Source: a bacterium (GTDB lineage Bacteria; Cyanobacteriota; Sericytochromatia; S15B-MN24; UBA4093). Taken from it: DNA of 64,000 nt. A program made the position numbers and the translations under genes. Below the pieces are notes generated by a model. That model was not told the DNA's origin. It did not search any database and worked only from the letters and a program-made list of their open reading frames with translations. The stretch spans positions 366,547 through 430,546 of the forward strand of contig JAGIBK010000003.1 in the NCBI GenBank assembly GCA_017744355.1, in the 5' to 3' direction. Positions 15,021 through 23,745 of this stretch are shown here, one piece after another (within the stretch, counting starts at the first letter, position 1; each line of letters opens with the position of its first letter).

Positions 15021-16192
15021 CGGGGCACCCAGAGGCGAGTGCCGGGCTTGATCCAGTGGGGGTTCTTGATGCGCGAGCGGTTTGAGCGGTAGATCGCCTG
15101 CCACTGGTCGCCGCGCCCGTAGGCGCGCTCGGCCATGCGCCAGAGCGAATCGCCCGGGCGCACCGTGACCCAGCCCGCCGAGGGACGCTCGGTCAGGACC
15201 GGGATTTGCAGCACCATGCCGGGCTGCAACAAATCAGCACGCCTGATCGGCGGCTGGTTCCGCTCGAACAGCACCTTCCAGCGCGTGGCGTCCCCGAGTT
15301 GATGCTTGGCGATCGACCACAGCGAGTCGCCCCGGCGCACCACGTAGGTCCGATGGGCCCTGGGGGCCGCGGGCGTCGCCACCGGCGAGGGTGCGGCGCT
15401 GGCGGTCGCCTGCGGCTTCTCGGTGGCCACGGGCGTCGGCTGGGCTGCCGGTGACGGGGTCGCCTTGGCAGTCGGCTGGACCGTGGGCTTCACCGTCGGC
15501 TTGAGGGTCGGTTTGGGCGTCGGCTTAGGCGTCACCACGGGCTTGGGCGTCGCGGTAGGGACAGGCTTGGCCGTCGCCTTGGGCTTCGGGGTCGGGGTAG
15601 GCTTGAGCGTCGCCTTGGGCTTGGGCGTCTCGCTCGGGGCGGCCTTCGGGGTCGCCGTCGCCTGGGCGAGCGGCGTGGCACCGGGGACCGGCAGCATGGC
15701 GATCAGGTTGCTGTCGCGCAGCTGGGTCCGCACGATGGTGAAAGAGCGATAGCCCGGCTTCTCGATGACGAAGCGATCGGTGGCCCCCTCCGGCACCACC
15801 AGGATGAGGCGGCCATCGGGACCGGTCACCCCCACCTGCTCGCCGTGCTCACCCACGATCCGGGCCCCCGCGAGCGGCTTGCCGGTGCGCGCGTCGATCA
15901 CGCTCAGGCCAACTTTTAGTTGCGCCTCGGCCCAGGCGGGCATGGTGGCGAGCGGCGCCGCGGAGATCATCCCCGCGAGGGCGGCCGCCTTCCAGGAGCT
16001 TGCGACCCGGCGCGGCCGCGCCACGACCTCAGGCGTCTCCCACAGCGCGAAAGCGCGCAGCGCCTCGGCATAGCGTCTCGGCAGGGCCTCGCGCCGCCAG
16101 AGCGGGCTGTGCGGCGCCACCAACTGCTTGAGGATCAGAACCTCGAAGGTGATGTCGTCGGAAGCGGAACCGGGACGGGAAGAAGCGGACAT
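15017..16192 (-). CDS. LysM-domain cell-wall protein with Thr/Pro/Lys linker
   Basis: A 391-aa envelope protein. The N-terminal ~75 residues are cytoplasmic, then one hydrophobic segment (AAALAGMISAAPLATMPAWA) crosses the membrane. A small beta-sandwich of the carboxypeptidase-regulatory/PEGA type follows (LSVIDARTGKPLAGARIVG). A long repetitive TPKPKAT-like linker of about 90 residues can span the periplasm. Two C-terminal LysM modules (TYVVRRGDSLWSIAKHQLG and VTVRPGDSLWRMAERAYG) bind peptidoglycan. The ATG at 16192 has GAGG six bases upstream. Its stop overlaps the coaX stop by four bases. A role in anchoring or sensing the wall is inferred. Confidence 0.85.
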   Translation of the reverse strand: MSASSRPGSASDDITFEVLILKQLVAPHSPLWRREALPRRYAEALRAFALWETPEVVARPRRVASSWKAAALAGMISAAPLATMPAWAEAQLKVGLSVIDARTGKPLAGARIVGEHGEQVGVTGPDGRLILVVPEGATDRFVIEKPGYRSFTIVRTQLRDSNLIAMLPVPGATPLAQATATPKAAPSETPKPKATLKPTPTPKPKATAKPVPTATPKPVVTPKPTPKPTLKPTVKPTVQPTAKATPSPAAQPTPVATEKPQATASAAPSPVATPAAPRAHRTYVVRRGDSLWSIAKHQLGDATRWKVLFERNQPPIRRADLLQPGMVLQIPVLTERPSAGWVTVRPGDSLWRMAERAYGRGDQWQAIYRSNRSRIKNPHWIKPGTRLWVPR

Positions 16193-16272
16193 CCGGACCT
16201 CGAAACGCGAGAAGCGGGCAACATAACAAAAGTACACGACCGTACGAGCGTGGCGCAAGGGCTCACGCACGC

Positions 16273-16302
16273 GACGGGCGCGCCGCATGCGGCGCGCCCG
16301 TC
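16273..16302. repeat. Perfect 30-bp palindrome after ccsA
   Basis: Two 15-base arms (GACGGGCGCGCCGCA and its complement) abut without a loop, 15 bases beyond the ccsA stop. It should fold as a very stable hairpin at the 3' end of the ccs1-ccsA transcript; no U-run follows. Confidence 0.6.
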
Positions 16303-16317
16303 AGAGGAGGGGAAGGT

Positions 16318-17220
16318 TTAGAGCAGGCTGCCGTAGGTGTGCAGACCCTGCGCGAGGTAGTTGACCCCCAGGTAGGTGATCAGCACCGAAACGAAGCCGA
16401 CCACCGACATCCAGGCCGCCCGGTGATCGCGCCAATCGCGGGTCAGGCGGGCGTGGAGGTAGCCGGCGTAGACCAGCCAGGTGATGAGGGCCCAGGTCTC
16501 CTTGGGGTCCCAGCTCCAGTAGGTGCCCCAGGCGTGGTTGGCCCACATGCCACCGGTGATGATGCCGATGGCGAGCACGGGGAAGCCCACCAGGGTGAGG
16601 CGGTAGGCCAGGTCATCCAGGAAGAGCATCTGCGCGGAGAGCTTGCCGCCCACGGCGGGGCCGCCTTCGAGGGCGAGCATGCCGCCGCCCGAGGTGCCGC
16701 CACCCTGGCCTTCCTTCTTGGCCTTGGTGTAGTGCAGGAAGAGGTAGATCACCGCCGCCGCGAACGCGAGCAAGAAGGCCGCGTACGAGATCAGCATCAG
16801 GCTCACGTGGATCTTGAGCCAGTAGCTCTGGAGGGCGGGCATCAAGGGGTGGGCGTCCTTGATGCGGGCGGGCAGGACCGAGGCGAAGCCGATCAGCAAG
16901 AAGGTCAAGGGCGCCGCCACCACCCCGAAGACCTTGGGCTTGAGGGTGAAGTGCACGACCAGGAAGATCGCGAGCATGCCGAAGATGAGGAAGACCAGGG
17001 ATTCGAACAGGTTCGAGAGGGGGGCGTAGCCCGCGTAGACGTAGCGCAGGACCATCGAGGCGGTGGAGCAGACCAGCCCCACCCCCATGCCCGCGACGCC
17101 GACCCACCGGGCCCAGGCCTGCTTGGCGACGTGCTCGAGCATGAAGAAGACGGAGCTTGCGAGCACGGCCCAGAAGAGAATCGTGATGAAGAGCTCCTCG
17201 AGCTGCATGAGGTTGTTCAT
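16318..17220 (-). CDS. ccsA: Cytochrome c biogenesis protein CcsA (ResC/CcsB)
   Basis: A 300-aa polytopic inner-membrane protein that, with Ccs1, exports haem and attaches it to apocytochromes c (System II). About eight membrane helices are visible. The tryptophan-rich haem-binding WWD motif is complete (GGMWANHAWGTYWSWDPKET), with flanking histidines (HVSLM, HARLTRDWRDH). A Gly-rich cytoplasmic insert (GGGTSGGGML) interrupts the middle of the protein. It starts 12 bases after the ccs1 stop and is co-transcribed with it. Confidence 0.93.
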   Translation of the reverse strand: MNNLMQLEELFITILFWAVLASSVFFMLEHVAKQAWARWVGVAGMGVGLVCSTASMVLRYVYAGYAPLSNLFESLVFLIFGMLAIFLVVHFTLKPKVFGVVAAPLTFLLIGFASVLPARIKDAHPLMPALQSYWLKIHVSLMLISYAAFLLAFAAAVIYLFLHYTKAKKEGQGGGTSGGGMLALEGGPAVGGKLSAQMLFLDDLAYRLTLVGFPVLAIGIITGGMWANHAWGTYWSWDPKETWALITWLVYAGYLHARLTRDWRDHRAAWMSVVGFVSVLITYLGVNYLAQGLHTYGSLL

Positions 17221-17232
17221 AGTGCGTGGCTC

Positions 17233-18591
17233 CTATGCCTTGGCCTCGGCCTTGGCACCGAGTTTGAGGGCGATACGGACGAGCTCCTGACTGAAGACGT
17301 AGTGGCCGCGATTGGCCTTGCCCGAGAGCAGATAGCCCCCGTCCTTGGGATTGACCCAGACCTGACGCAGGCTGAAGAAGGCGAGCGCCGTGCCGATGGT
17401 GACGATGATGAAGCCGGTGTAGACGAGCGGGATGCCGGGGTCCGACTTGGTCTGGAGGCCGCTGTAGAGGCGCGGCGCCTCATAGCGCAGGGTCATGCCG
17501 GCGACCTTCTGCTCGCTGCCCATGGGGATCGACGCCACCGGCTCGGGGCGCGCGCCGCCCGCCTGGAAGCGCATGAGCATGAGCGGGGCCTTCTCCGAGC
17601 GCAGGTAGAAGAAGTACTGGTCGCCGCCGATGGGCACCAGCTTCGAGAGCGACCCGTCCAGGCCGATGCTCTGGCCGTTCTGCATCTCGATGGTGGTGGG
17701 CTTGCCGTTGAGGACGATGTTGGCGCCGCCGACGCCCCAGAAGGACTGGTAGAACCAGACCCCGTCGTAGATGAAGGGCTCGTTGACCCAGATCCGCTTG
17801 GTCTGGACGACCGCGCCGTTCTTGATGACGGACAGCTCGCTGTAGAACTGCTTGACGCGCGTCTCGTCGTAGTAGTCCATCCAGAACTTGTCGAGGCGCA
17901 CGCTCCAGTCGTGGTTGGCGCGCGCCAGGGGCCCGCGCACCGTCGAGAGGTGCTCGACGATCTGGGCGGCGGGGACGACCTCGCCGGGGAAGAGCGGGAC
18001 CTGACCCTTGAAGACGCCCACGCCACTCACGAGGCCGCCGATTAGGATGGTGAAGAGGCCGATGTGCGTCACCAGGGGCGCGAAGCGCGACCAGCGGCCC
18101 TTGTGGCCGACGAGACCGCCGCTCTTGCTGGGGTAGACGCGGTAACCGTGGGCTTTGAAGGTCCTCGCCAGGTCCTCGATGGGCTGCGCGGGCAAGAGGA
18201 CCTTGTTCTCGTGGTGGCGCTCCTGGGCGGCGAGCGCCACCTCGGGGGGCTTGCGCAGCCCCACCTTGAGCCGGGGGATGACGACCGTCAGGGTCGAGAT
18301 CCACAGGTTCAGGAAGAACAGGGCCAGGAGGGTGAGGAACCAGCCGGAGTAATAGACGTTGTGGGCCCCGACGGCGCGCAGCACGGCCTTGGCGCCGTCG
18401 CTCATCTTGAGGGCGTCGATGGAGGCGATGTCCCCCTGCGGCACGATGGTGCCGATGATGGCGCCCAAGGCGATCGCAAGAATCAGGACGATGCCCAGCT
18501 TCACCGATCCCCAGAACTTGATGAACGAGGGCCAGAAGGGCTTGGCGGTCGATGCGGGGGTCTCGTTGGAGGAAGGGGCTGTCGTCGACAT
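17233..18591 (-). CDS. ccs1: Cytochrome c biogenesis protein Ccs1/ResB
   Basis: A 452-aa membrane protein, the partner of CcsA in System II cytochrome c assembly. The N-terminal KFWGSVKLGIVLILAIALG helix and the following IGTIVPQGD are classic ResB sequence. Further helices lie at about residues 75-100 and 165-185, then a large periplasmic domain (residues about 195-395) and a last helix (GFIIVTIGTALAFFSLRQVWV). The cytoplasmic tail is short and basic. The preceding 359-base intergenic region holds a good minus-strand promoter. System II is typical of cyanobacteria, chloroplasts and many Gram-positives. Confidence 0.92.
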   Translation of the reverse strand: MSTTAPSSNETPASTAKPFWPSFIKFWGSVKLGIVLILAIALGAIIGTIVPQGDIASIDALKMSDGAKAVLRAVGAHNVYYSGWFLTLLALFFLNLWISTLTVVIPRLKVGLRKPPEVALAAQERHHENKVLLPAQPIEDLARTFKAHGYRVYPSKSGGLVGHKGRWSRFAPLVTHIGLFTILIGGLVSGVGVFKGQVPLFPGEVVPAAQIVEHLSTVRGPLARANHDWSVRLDKFWMDYYDETRVKQFYSELSVIKNGAVVQTKRIWVNEPFIYDGVWFYQSFWGVGGANIVLNGKPTTIEMQNGQSIGLDGSLSKLVPIGGDQYFFYLRSEKAPLMLMRFQAGGARPEPVASIPMGSEQKVAGMTLRYEAPRLYSGLQTKSDPGIPLVYTGFIIVTIGTALAFFSLRQVWVNPKDGGYLLSGKANRGHYVFSQELVRIALKLGAKAEAKA

Positions 18592-18745
18592 GGGGATCCT
18601 TAAAGCAAGCCGGTCACACGGCATGCGTGCGTCAGGCAGGGTGCTCCGAGTCAATTCTACGCCGCGGGTTCGCCAAGCCGCAAGGCAAGGCAACGACGGC
18701 CGGGGATCTGCCCTCACAGGGTACCGCGCCCCGGCAGCCGGCGGG

Positions 18746-18877
18746 TATAAGGGTAAACTACCGATTCACAGGCGCACCAAGGGGCGTATTATCAAGATAG
18801 ATGCCCTTTAAGGTCAAGAAATCTTTACCGAATCGTTCCGCCACGATGGCGCGGCCCCGCATCAGGTCGGTTATAAT
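18746..18877 (+). promoter_or_regulatory. hemA: Two -10 elements upstream of hemA
   Basis: Within the 359-base ccs1-hemA divergent region (18592-18950) two plus-strand -10 boxes stand out: GCGGGTATAAG (-10 at 18746-18751) and a perfect TATAAT at 18872-18877, 73 bases before the hemA ATG. Neither has a clear -35. No gene or RNA structure was recognised in the rest of the region. Confidence 0.55.
18788..18817 (-). promoter_or_regulatory. Promoter of ccs1-ccsA
   Basis: On the minus strand TTGACC (18817-18812), an 18-base spacer and GATAAT (18793-18788). This predicts a leader of roughly 190 bases before ccs1, long for this compact genome. Confidence 0.65.
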
Positions 18878-18950
18878 TCTTCCTAAGCCGATTCTTTTGT
18901 AGATGCGATGCCCCGAGACGGCCGATCGGCTTGAGGAGTTCCAGCACACG

Positions 18951-20288
18951 ATGCACGTCATGATGCTCGGCCTGAGCCACCACGCCACCCCAGTCGAAGT
19001 CCGGGAGCGCGCGGCCATGTCGGGGAGCAAGCTTCCCCAAACTTTCGCAAACCTGCTCGCGCACCCCGAAGTCCTCGAGTCGGTCATCCTCTCCACCTGC
19101 AACCGCGCCGAGATCTACACGGTCGTCGAATCGCTCGAAGAAGGGCGCGAGGCCCTGCTCGCCTTCATGGCCGATGAGACCGGCCTCTCGCGGGGGGTGC
19201 TCGAAGCTTACGCCGAGTTCCTCACCGACTCCGACGCCATCACCCACCTCTTCCGAGTGGCCGCGGGCCTCGAGAGCCTGGTGCTCGGCGAGGGCCAGAT
19301 CCTCAGCCAGGTCAAGGACGCTTACGCCACCTCCCTCGAGCACGGCGGGGCCGGGGTCATCCTCGATCGCCTCTTCCGCGCGGCGGTCACCGCCGGCAAG
19401 CGCGCCCGGACCGAGACCGACATCGCCCGCGGCGCCGTCTCGGTGTCGAGCGCGGCCGTCGAGCTTGCGCGCCACACCCTGGGCGACCTCAAGGGCGCCA
19501 CGGTGCTGCTCTTGGGCGCGGGCAAGATGAGCGAGCTCGCCGCCAAGCTCCTCGGCGGCTACGGCATCGGCCGGGTGGTCGTCGCCAACCGCTCGTTCGA
19601 GTCGGCCGAGCAGCTCGCCGCCAAGGTCAACGGCGAGGCGATCCCCTGGATCGACATGGCCCCCACCCTCTCGGACGCCGACGTGGTGATCTGCTGCACC
19701 GGCGCGCCGCACTACATCCTCTCGGCCTCGGACGTGGCGGGCCGCCTGAGCCAGCGCGCATCCGAGCGTCCCATCGTGTTCATCGACATCTCGGTGCCCC
19801 GGAACCTCGACCCCGAACTCAAGCGCGTGCCGGGCGTCGAGCTGTTCGACATCGACGACCTGCACTCGGTCGCCAGCCGCAACCGCGCCGAGCGCGCCGG
19901 CATCGTCGACGAGGTCGTCGCCATCCTCGACCACGAGATCACCGAGTTCCAGACCTGGGTCAAGAACTTCCGGCTCACCCCCATGATCACCTCGCTGCGC
20001 ACCCGGATCGGCTCGCTGCGCGAGACCGAGCTTTCGCGCTTCTGGGGCAAGCATGCCGAGGCCTTCACGCCCGAGCAGCAGGCCATGATCGAGGAGATGA
20101 CCCAGGCCCTGGTCAACAAGATCCTTCACCAGCCGACCGCCGAGCTCAAGCGCATGAGCCTGCCCCAGCAGCAGCGGCACGCCTCGGCCCTCAAGGCCCT
20201 GTTCGACCTCAAGGTCGAGAACCTCGCGGACCACTACCGCCGCAAGATCGACGAGCGCCGCAGCCGCACCGCCCCCTTGATCCTCTAA
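18951..20288 (+). CDS. hemA: Glutamyl-tRNA reductase
   Basis: A 445-aa enzyme that reduces Glu-tRNA(Glu) to glutamate-1-semialdehyde, the first committed step of C5 tetrapyrrole synthesis. The start MMLGLSHHATPVEVRE, the catalytic-Cys motif ILSTCNRAEIY, GLESLVLGEGQILSQVKDAY and the NADPH-binding LLLGAGKMSELAAK are all canonical. The C-terminal dimerisation helices are complete. ATG 18951 is preferred over 18903 because GAGGAG precedes it, although the gap of 12 bases is long; ATGs at 18960 and 18963 are alternatives. It lies back to back with the haem-export genes ccs1-ccsA, so haem supply and cytochrome assembly share a control region. Confidence 0.95.
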   Translation: MHVMMLGLSHHATPVEVRERAAMSGSKLPQTFANLLAHPEVLESVILSTCNRAEIYTVVESLEEGREALLAFMADETGLSRGVLEAYAEFLTDSDAITHLFRVAAGLESLVLGEGQILSQVKDAYATSLEHGGAGVILDRLFRAAVTAGKRARTETDIARGAVSVSSAAVELARHTLGDLKGATVLLLGAGKMSELAAKLLGGYGIGRVVVANRSFESAEQLAAKVNGEAIPWIDMAPTLSDADVVICCTGAPHYILSASDVAGRLSQRASERPIVFIDISVPRNLDPELKRVPGVELFDIDDLHSVASRNRAERAGIVDEVVAILDHEITEFQTWVKNFRLTPMITSLRTRIGSLRETELSRFWGKHAEAFTPEQQAMIEEMTQALVNKILHQPTAELKRMSLPQQQRHASALKALFDLKVENLADHYRRKIDERRSRTAPLIL

Positions 20289-20297
20289 ACGCGAACA

Positions 20298-20354
20298 GGG
20301 CAAACGCAAATGAGCCGGTCGGCGAGACGCCGACCGGCTCATTTGCGTTTGCCC
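20298..20354. terminator. Exceptionally long perfect hairpin between hemA and the permease gene
   Basis: Two perfectly complementary 27-base arms (20298-20324 and 20328-20354) enclose a 3-base AGA loop. The right arm ends exactly at the base before the stop codon of the convergent permease gene. There is no U-run, yet it is the only structure available to end either transcript. Confidence 0.7.
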
Positions 20355-21416
20355 TCAAGGATCGTCGGTCAGGCGGTCCATGACCGGCACGTACAGGTTC
20401 TGGATCAAGACGAGGAGCATGGCGGTCACGGGCACGGCAACGATCGCCCCCACCAGCCCCAACAGCTGGCTACCGATGAGGACCGCGTAGATCACGAGCA
20501 GCGGCGAGATCTCGACCGTCCGGGCCATGATGAACGGCCCCAGCACGTTGGCCTGGATGAAGTTGGAGATGGCGTAAACCACCCACGCCAGGAGCATGAC
20601 CTTCCAGGAGACGGTGAGCCCCACCAGAGTCGCCAAGGTGACGCCGGTGAAGAAGCCCAGATAGGGCACGATCTCGAGCACTCCCGAGAGCAGCGCGATG
20701 AGCCACGCGTACGGCAAGCCGATCAGCGACAGGCCAATGGCGAGCATGGTCGCCAGCGCGGACATGCTCATCAGCTGCCCGCGCACGTAGGCCCCCAGGC
20801 GATCGATCACCGGCCGGAACTGGGCGGCGATCAGCTCGCGGTGCCGCGCGGGGAAGAGCGACACGAAGCCCCGCCCGAGCTCCGGACCCTGGAGCAGCAG
20901 GAAGAAGGCGCTCAAGAGCACCATCATCAGGCCGGCAAGAGCGCTTGCGACCTGCAAGGTGAAGGACAGCCCTGCCTGGAGCCAGCCGCCCAGCCGCTGG
21001 GAGAGCCACGCGCTCACCTCGACGACGACCCGCGAGATCTCGGGAGACTGCCCCGCCCGAGCCGCGTAGAAGCGGGTGAGGCGCGATAGCCAGTCCTGAA
21101 CGGCAACCACGGTGCCGGGGAGATTGGCGACCAGCGCGCGGGCCTGCTCGAGCACCACCGGCAGCACCAAGAGGACCAAGAGGGCGCCCACGGCGAAGAG
21201 GCTAAGGAAGATCACCCCGATGGCGGCGGGCCGGGGCCAGCGGTGCGCGACCAAAAAGCGTACCGGGGGCTCCAGGGCCGAAGCCACCACCAGCGACACC
21301 AGCACGAGCCCGACGATGAGGGGAAAGGTTTTGAGGGCGAGAAGCAGCAGAAAGAGGGCGATCGCAATAACGATCGAGCGAGGGGCGATCGCAACCGTCA
21401 AGGTCGGCTTACCCAT
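20355..21416 (-). CDS. AI-2E family transporter (YdiK/PerM-like permease)
   Basis: A 353-aa inner-membrane protein with about eight helices: a hydrophobic N-terminal pair (IVIAIALFLLLLALKTFPLI), a central soluble loop (residues about 95-170) and a C-terminal block containing the family signature (GLPYAWLIALLSGVLEIVPYLG). Members of this family have been linked to autoinducer-2 export, Na+/H+ exchange and other roles, so the substrate is open. The ATG lies just after a hairpin that seems to end the upstream transcript, and no ribosome site is evident; a downstream TTG at the fifth codon is an alternative start. Confidence 0.85.
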   Translation of the reverse strand: MGKPTLTVAIAPRSIVIAIALFLLLLALKTFPLIVGLVLVSLVVASALEPPVRFLVAHRWPRPAAIGVIFLSLFAVGALLVLLVLPVVLEQARALVANLPGTVVAVQDWLSRLTRFYAARAGQSPEISRVVVEVSAWLSQRLGGWLQAGLSFTLQVASALAGLMMVLLSAFFLLLQGPELGRGFVSLFPARHRELIAAQFRPVIDRLGAYVRGQLMSMSALATMLAIGLSLIGLPYAWLIALLSGVLEIVPYLGFFTGVTLATLVGLTVSWKVMLLAWVVYAISNFIQANVLGPFIMARTVEISPLLVIYAVLIGSQLLGLVGAIVAVPVTAMLLVLIQNLYVPVMDRLTDDP

Positions 21417-21423
21417 GAAAAGA

Positions 21424-21459
21424 GCTTGGCATGCGCCCCACCATGAGCGCATGCCAAGC
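21424..21459 (-). terminator. Hairpin before the AI-2E-family gene
   Basis: GCTTGGCATGCGC and its complement form a 13-bp stem with a 10-base loop, followed on the minus strand by TCTTTTC. It ends 48 bases after the small zinc-ribbon gene and only eight bases before the permease ATG, so it may act as terminator or attenuator. Confidence 0.65.
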
Positions 21460-21507
21460 CCGACGATTCTTGTTGTCCGGACCGCCTTAGCAGGATGGCC
21501 GCAGGCG

Positions 21508-21651
21508 CTAGGTCCCCTGAGGGACCTGCTGGACCAAGACCATCCGCTCGCACTGCGGGCACTCGAGAAGCGAGGTGACCGAGCCCGAGGGATACCGAAT
21601 GTCCTTGATCCAGGCGGCCTCGAGGCAGCCACACTCGGGACAGATGTTCAA
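21508..21651 (-). CDS. Tiny zinc-ribbon protein
   Basis: A 47-aa protein with two CxxC pairs (NICPECGCLEA and LLECPQCERMV) 25 residues apart, a minimal zinc ribbon. The TTG start is chosen because GGAGG lies five bases upstream. A longer 64-aa form starting at 21702 would begin inside the preceding terminator hairpin and so could not be on the same transcript. Function is unknown. Confidence 0.65.
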   Translation of the reverse strand: MNICPECGCLEAAWIKDIRYPSGSVTSLLECPQCERMVLVQQVPQGT

Positions 21652-21668
21652 ACGCACCTCCAAAGCCG

Positions 21669-21706
21669 GAAAAAAGCCGCGCCCCGAGAGGAGCGCGGCC
21701 ATTTTT
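21669..21706 (-). terminator. Terminator of the lipoprotein gene
   Basis: GCCGCGC/GCGCGGC stem with a 10-base loop followed by TTTTTTCC on the minus strand, 48 bases after the lipoprotein stop codon. Confidence 0.85.
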
Positions 21707-21753
21707 GTACCCGGCTCGCAGGGCGCAAAACCGTGCGAGGAAGGGTTTTCGGG

Positions 21754-22338
21754 CTACTTGGTCTCGCCGGTCGTAGGGGGCACGAGGCGATCGCCGATGG
21801 TCTGCTTGGGAGCCGCAGCGCCCTCGGTCGCACCCTCGACGGCGTCGTAGGGGCTCACGTCCTTGACGCGCTTGAGGGCGTCGATCAAAAGGACCATCAT
21901 CTCGTTGGCGATCTCGCGCTGGCGGCTGATGCTGCCGGTGTAGCGCCACTCGTCGCGCAGACGCTCGTAGCGAACGCTGGCGCGGTCGGCGATGTCGTAG
22001 ATGCGGCGCGAATCGGCGCCGGAGGCTCCCGACTGGGCCGAGACGGCACGGCGCACGTCGCTGATCCCACCCGCGAGGGCCGAGATCATGCGGTCCTCGA
22101 TGCGATCCTTCTCGCGATCGCTGTAGGCGCGCATCCACTCGTCACGCAGGTCGTCGTAGCGGCGCAGGGCGGTGGTGGCGACGCGCTGGGCGTCGCGGAC
22201 CGAGTAGTAGTCCTTGGCCTGGAGGGTGTCGCTGGAGGTGCCCTGCAGGCTCGCCAGGGACATGCCACCGGCGCCGCAGCCGGCAAGGGTGGAGGCCAGG
22301 GCGAGGGCAGCCAGAAGGGTCGCGGGCTTCAGGGCCAT
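21754..22338 (-). CDS. Helical lipoprotein of unknown function
   Basis: A 194-aa exported lipoprotein. The signal MALKPATLLAALALASTLAGC ends in a lipobox. The mature chain is almost wholly alpha-helical and charged (RVATTALRRYDDLRDEWMRA, RASVRYERLRDEWRYTGS); the DDLRDEWMRAYSDRE / ERLRDEWRYTGSISRQRE similarity suggests an internal duplication of a helical hairpin. GAGGAGG precedes the ATG. The Pro-rich gene lies 55 bases upstream on the same strand, so the two are probably co-transcribed. I do not recognise the family. Confidence 0.75.
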   Translation of the reverse strand: MALKPATLLAALALASTLAGCGAGGMSLASLQGTSSDTLQAKDYYSVRDAQRVATTALRRYDDLRDEWMRAYSDREKDRIEDRMISALAGGISDVRRAVSAQSGASGADSRRIYDIADRASVRYERLRDEWRYTGSISRQREIANEMMVLLIDALKRVKDVSPYDAVEGATEGAAAPKQTIGDRLVPPTTGETK

Positions 22339-22393
22339 TTGAAAGATTCCTCCTCTATTTCGATTGCGTCGCAAAGGTGAAGGGAAAGCGCGG

Positions 22394-23626
22394 CTACCGG
22401 GTATTGACCGCGTCGTTCAGCAGGAAAGGCAGCTGCTGGGAGACCCGGCGGATGGCGTCGACGTTGTAATCGACGTCTTCCTGGGTGTCGGGGTAGCGCA
22501 GGCCGGGGACGGGGTTGGTGCCGAGGTAGCTGCCGTAGTCACCCATGTACTCGGCGTTCCAGCCGAGGCGCGCGATCTTCTGGGTGACGACCGAGTTGGC
22601 CATGCGGTTGAACTCGGCGGTGCTCATTTCCGGGCTGTCGTGCCACTTCTCGGCGATCTCGCGCTTGGTGCCGGGCTGGTTGTAGATGTTCATCGCGGTG
22701 ATCAGGTTGCGGTTGAAGGAGCGGCCGCCCTCGGTGACCATGTAGTTGGTCAAGGACAGACGGTTGGTGTCGTAGACCGAGTTGAAGGCCGGCAGGTTGT
22801 TGATGCGGCGGTTGACGTCCTCGTTGACCCAAGCATCCACCCGGCCCTGGTAGGCGCGGTTCTCGGAGGTCTGCATGTCCTGCTGCTTTTGGGCGCGGAC
22901 CGAGGGCAGCAAGGGCTTGAGTTCGTCCTCGCTCTTGACGGGTTTGTAGGCGTCCTTGCTGAAGGGGTGGGCGCCGTCGTCCTTGGCCAGGAAGATGGTC
23001 TTGCCGCTCGAAAGCGCGAGCTTGGCCTCACCCGCATCCAGCTTGGGGTAGGTCTTGCCGACGAGGCGCTTCTTCTCTTCGCGCAGGCGGCCATAACCGG
23101 CGAGCAGGTCCACGGGGTCGTTGGAGACCTCGCTCAGATCGACCTTGCGGGCAGGGACGGGCGCCGGGGGCAGGGCGATCTTGGGCACGGGCTTGGGGTC
23201 GCTCGGCAGGATGACGGGGAAGGTCGGCTGCCAGTAGTAGCGGGGCTCGTGGACCGGCGGGGGCGTGGGGCGATCCGAGTAGCCGTCGTCCCGGCCGGAG
23301 GGCGGCGTGGGGCGCGTGCTGCCACCGGTCGAAGGGGGAGTCGGACGGCTGCTACCGCCGGTCGAAGGAGGGGTGGGGCGGCTGCTGCCACCGGTCGAGG
23401 GCGGAGTGGGGCGATAGTCGCCGTCGTTGGCCGCAGGCGGGGTCGGGCGGCCGCTGCTGCCGGTCGAAGGCGGCGAGGGGCGGTTCGCATCCGACTTGTA
23501 GCTGTCCTTGCTGGAAGGAGGCAGCGGGCGGGCGTCGTTGGCGGCAGGAGGCGCAGGACGGGTCGACGTGGTGGAGCCGACCGAAGGGGGCACCGTACGC
23601 TGGCTAACCGAGTTGCTGCTGCTCAT
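22394..23626 (-). CDS. Proline-rich repeat protein of unknown function
   Basis: A 410-aa protein in two parts. Residues 1-135 are low-complexity and Pro/Ser/Thr/Gly-rich, with tandem copies of (S)RPTPPSTGGSS. Residues about 140-410 look globular: RKVDLSEVSNDPVDLLAGYG, a helical middle, and VTEGGRSFNRNLITAMNIYN. No signal peptide is evident at the chosen ATG, which has AAGGAGG nine bases upstream. The repeats will be prone to slippage. Neighbouring a lipoprotein gene suggests an envelope or surface link, but I cannot assign a function. Confidence 0.7.
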   Translation of the reverse strand: MSSSNSVSQRTVPPSVGSTTSTRPAPPAANDARPLPPSSKDSYKSDANRPSPPSTGSSGRPTPPAANDGDYRPTPPSTGGSSRPTPPSTGGSSRPTPPSTGGSTRPTPPSGRDDGYSDRPTPPPVHEPRYYWQPTFPVILPSDPKPVPKIALPPAPVPARKVDLSEVSNDPVDLLAGYGRLREEKKRLVGKTYPKLDAGEAKLALSSGKTIFLAKDDGAHPFSKDAYKPVKSEDELKPLLPSVRAQKQQDMQTSENRAYQGRVDAWVNEDVNRRINNLPAFNSVYDTNRLSLTNYMVTEGGRSFNRNLITAMNIYNQPGTKREIAEKWHDSPEMSTAEFNRMANSVVTQKIARLGWNAEYMGDYGSYLGTNPVPGLRYPDTQEDVDYNVDAIRRVSQQLPFLLNDAVNTR

Positions 23627-23745
23627 GGGAAGAAGCCTCCTTGGCGACGACACGACGGACGTTCAACTTGCGTTAAGAACGTTATCCGCGCCGAGAAGGC
23701 GATCTTTCTTAAATCAATCCCAAGACAAGGTAAAGGAACGGTTAA

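Noticed and set aside
21652..21702. Longer start for the tiny zinc-ribbon protein
   Set aside because: It would begin inside the preceding intrinsic terminator; the TTG at 21651 has an ideal ribosome site.
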